Assembly (NCBI RefSeq): GCF_048773025.1
Contig: NC_133566.1
Coordinates: 1,711,501-1,775,500 of the forward strand
DNA from: Camelus bactrianus
Taxonomy: Eukaryota; Chordata; Mammalia; Artiodactyla; Camelidae
Reading direction: 5' to 3'
Length of the DNA: 64,000 bases
In this document: positions 62,080 through 64,000 of the stretch, piece by piece
Layout: every line of letters starts with the position of its first letter
Position numbering within the stretch: position 1 is the stretch's first letter
Made by a program: the position numbers and the translations under genes
The notes under the pieces: generated by a model
Seen by the model: only the letters and a program-made list of their open reading frames with translations
Databases searched by the model: none
What the model was told of the DNA's origin: nothing

Positions 62080-64000
62080 GTGAAACGCTGGTTTGAAAGA
62101 AAAATCACTTTGCTTTGGTAAACTGCTTTGAATCGACTTCCTCCGCTTTGATATGTAAATTGGGTAGTTCCCGTTTTCCAGAAGCTCTGGTTTTCCAACA
62201 TGTTAGGAGAAGGAAGTCTCCAACACAAATTCAGATGTCAGAAGTGATCTTGTGGAAAGGCGTTCTTTCATCCAGCATTGAAGGTTAAGTGACATACAGA
62301 AATACTTACTCTGAATTCTCAGCATGTTTCCTAATGCCAGTTTCTAAGGAAGAGCGGTTTGCTGTGGAAAACCGCTTTGGAGCGAGAGCCTCTGCTTAGA
62401 TATGTAAGCAGCGTAGTTCCCCTAGACCAGAAACCCTTGTTTTCGAAGAAGTTATGTGAAGAATGGCTCCAACTCACATTTAGATGTCAGAAGTGAGCAT
62501 GTTGCGAGGCGTTCCTTCTTCCACCATTGAAGGTTAAGTGACATACTGAAACACTCATTCTGATTTCTTAGCATGTTTCTGAAATCCGTTTCAAGTAAAA
62601 ACGTCTTGCAGTGGAAATGAGAGTTGATGCTAGTTCATTCGCATATATATGAAAGCAGCGTTGTTTCCCTAGTCCAGAAACTGTTGGTTCCCAATGAGCT
62701 AGGTGAAGGATGGCTTCCATACATATACAGAATTGAAAATAGAGCATGTGTAGAGGCCTTATTTCACCCAGCATAAAAGGCAGAGTGACATGTAGAAACA
62801 CATTCTCTGATTTCTCAGCATGTTTACTAACGCCGATTTAAAAGTAAAAGCTGTTTGTGAGGAAAACTGCATTGGAGCGAGTGCCTCCCTTTAGATATGT
62901 AAGCAGCGTAGTACCCCTAGACCAGAAACTCTTGTTTTCCAACATTTTAAGTGAAGGACGTCTCCAGCACTCATCCAGCTGTCATAAGTGAGCATGTGGA
63001 GAGGCGTTCTTTCATCCTGCATTGAAGGTTAAGTGACATACTGAAACACTATCTCTGATTTCTCAGCATGTTTCTCAAAGCCGGTTTCAAGTAAAGCGGT
63101 TTGCAGTGGAAATGCGAGTTGGTGCTAGGACGTCCCCAAATATAAGAAAGCAGCATAGTTCCCCTAGTCCTGAAACTATGGTTCCCAACAAATAGGTGAA
63201 AGACGGCTTCCATACATATACAGATTTGAAAATAGAGCATTTGGAGTGGCGTTCTTTCATCCATCATAAAAGGCAGAGTGACATGTAGAAACACATTCTC
63301 TGATTTCTCAGCGTGTTTACTAACGCTGGTTTCAAAGTAAAAGTGGTTTGCTTAGGAAAACCACGTTGGAGCGACTGCCTCCGGTTAGATATGTAAGTAG
63401 CGTAGTTCCCCTAGACCAGAAACTCTGGGTTTCCAACAAGTAAGGTGAAGGACACCTCCAACACACATTCAAATGTCAGAAGTTATCATGTAGAGAGGCG
63501 TTCTTTCGTCCAGCATTGATGGTTAAGTGACATACAGAAACACTTACTCTGATTTCTCAGTGTGTTTTTCAGAGCGGGTTGCAAGTAAACACGGTTTGCA
63601 GTGAAAAACCGTTTCGGTACTAGTGCATCCCCATAGATATGTATGTAGCGTAGTTTCCCTACCCCAGAAATTGTGGGTTCCCAATTAGCTAGTTGAAGGA
63701 CAGCTTCCAAACTCATAAATTATCTAAAAATTGAGCATGTGGTGTGGAGTTCTTTCATACAGCATAAAAGGTGGAGTGACATATAGAAACACGAACTCTG
63801 ATTTCTCAGCATGATTCTGAAAGCTGGTTTCAAGTAAAAGCTCTTTGGAATGGAAAAGCCAACTGGAGCTTGTGCCTCACCTTATACAAGTAAGTACCGT
63901 AATTCCCCGAGGCCAGAAACTGGGTTCTCAAAAACCTAGGTGAAAGTTGGCTTCCACTCACATCTGTTTCCAAAATGGAACAAGTGTAGAAGAATTCCTT
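62074..64000 (-). repeat. Satellite family B, inverted orientation
   Basis: Reverse-complement B units. The landmark corresponding to 'ccttcaatgctgg' or 'ccttttatgctgg' lies near 62,273, 62,521, 62,767, 63,017, 63,262, 63,511 and 63,758, with steps of 245-250. B1 and B2 alternate except that the two units nearest the junction (about 62,074-62,280 and 62,280-62,528) are both B2. The array continues to the window end. Short open frames on this strand repeat the same peptide pattern and are not genes. Confidence 0.9.

Noticed and set aside
1256-63716. Dozens of open frames of 60-115 codons with recurring peptides such as 'CVKAVLHLACWEHKVSFQL'
   Set aside because: They recur at the monomer period, start at varied ATG/GTG codons, end at a stop built into the repeat, and change with each monomer's indels. 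They are translations of satellite DNA, with no domain or coding signature.
1-64000. CENP-B box
   Set aside because: I looked for the TTCG-n4-A-nn-CGGG pattern on both strands and saw no convincing match. A motif scan would settle it.
1-64000. LTR or other retroelement tandem copies
   Set aside because: No primer-binding site, polypurine tract, protease, reverse transcriptase or integrase signature, and no target-site duplications. The periodicity is that of a simple satellite.
1-64000. 5S rRNA, tRNA or U-snRNA derived repeat
   Set aside because: I saw no A-box/B-box pair or 5S internal control region in the monomer, so a tRNA- or 5S-derived origin is unsupported.
1-64000. Alpha satellite or another named satellite
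   Set aside because: Monomer length and sequence do not match the 171-bp alpha unit or others I can recall. Short resemblances such as 'ctgagaat' are too weak.

Overview
The whole 64 kb window is satellite DNA. I see no protein gene, RNA gene, CRISPR array or recognisable transposon. About 240 head-to-tail copies of a roughly 248-bp monomer (family A, all on the + strand) run from base 1 to about 60,345. A related but clearly distinct family (B) fills the rest, first in + and then, from about 62,074, in inverted orientation. I do not recognise the monomer as a named satellite. The scale, the higher-order repeats (HORs) and the layered structure suggest a centromeric or pericentromeric array in a large eukaryotic genome, possibly a vertebrate. 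Neither species nor phylum can be fixed from the sequence alone.

Layout. From 1 to 25 kb is a homogenised core in which recognisable monomer types (called P to Z here) are arranged in nested HORs: a 5-mer of about 1,242 bp (U V W X Y), a 4-mer of 994 bp (P Q R S) and a 6-mer of about 1,491 bp (T U V W X Y). This core has been copied in large blocks: about 4.5 kb re-used at an offset of 10,931 bp, and about 4 kb re-used at 4,720/4,471 bp. From 25 to 56 kb are diverged, mostly monomeric copies that still show old duplications at whole-monomer offsets (4, 5, 10, 15 and 18 units). Within them lies one almost perfect 1,740-bp tandem duplication (31,181-34,660). From 56 to 60.3 kb the A monomers are the most decayed. 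From 60.3 kb family B appears as alternating B1/B2 units (dimer about 496 bp), and its orientation flips at about 62,073.

Interpretation. The window looks like an array edge with layers of different age: a young, recently amplified core on the left and older satellite to the right. It records unequal exchange, since offsets are near-integer multiples of 248 bp, several events remove one whole monomer, and most resolvable switches between types fall in two conserved tracts of the monomer. Two inverted-repeat (dyad) motifs recur in most A monomers. The many 60-100 codon open frames are by-products of the repeat and are not genes.

Monomer landmarks, counted from the ATG/GTG of the 'gatgaacgaacg' motif: dyad I (CTCAG-nn-CTGAG) near +23, a short GT run near +43, a pyrimidine tract ending in CAG near +90, dyad II (CCATACATATATATGG) near +112, a PstI site (CTGCAG) near +164, and an 'aaccggcactagg' motif near +180.
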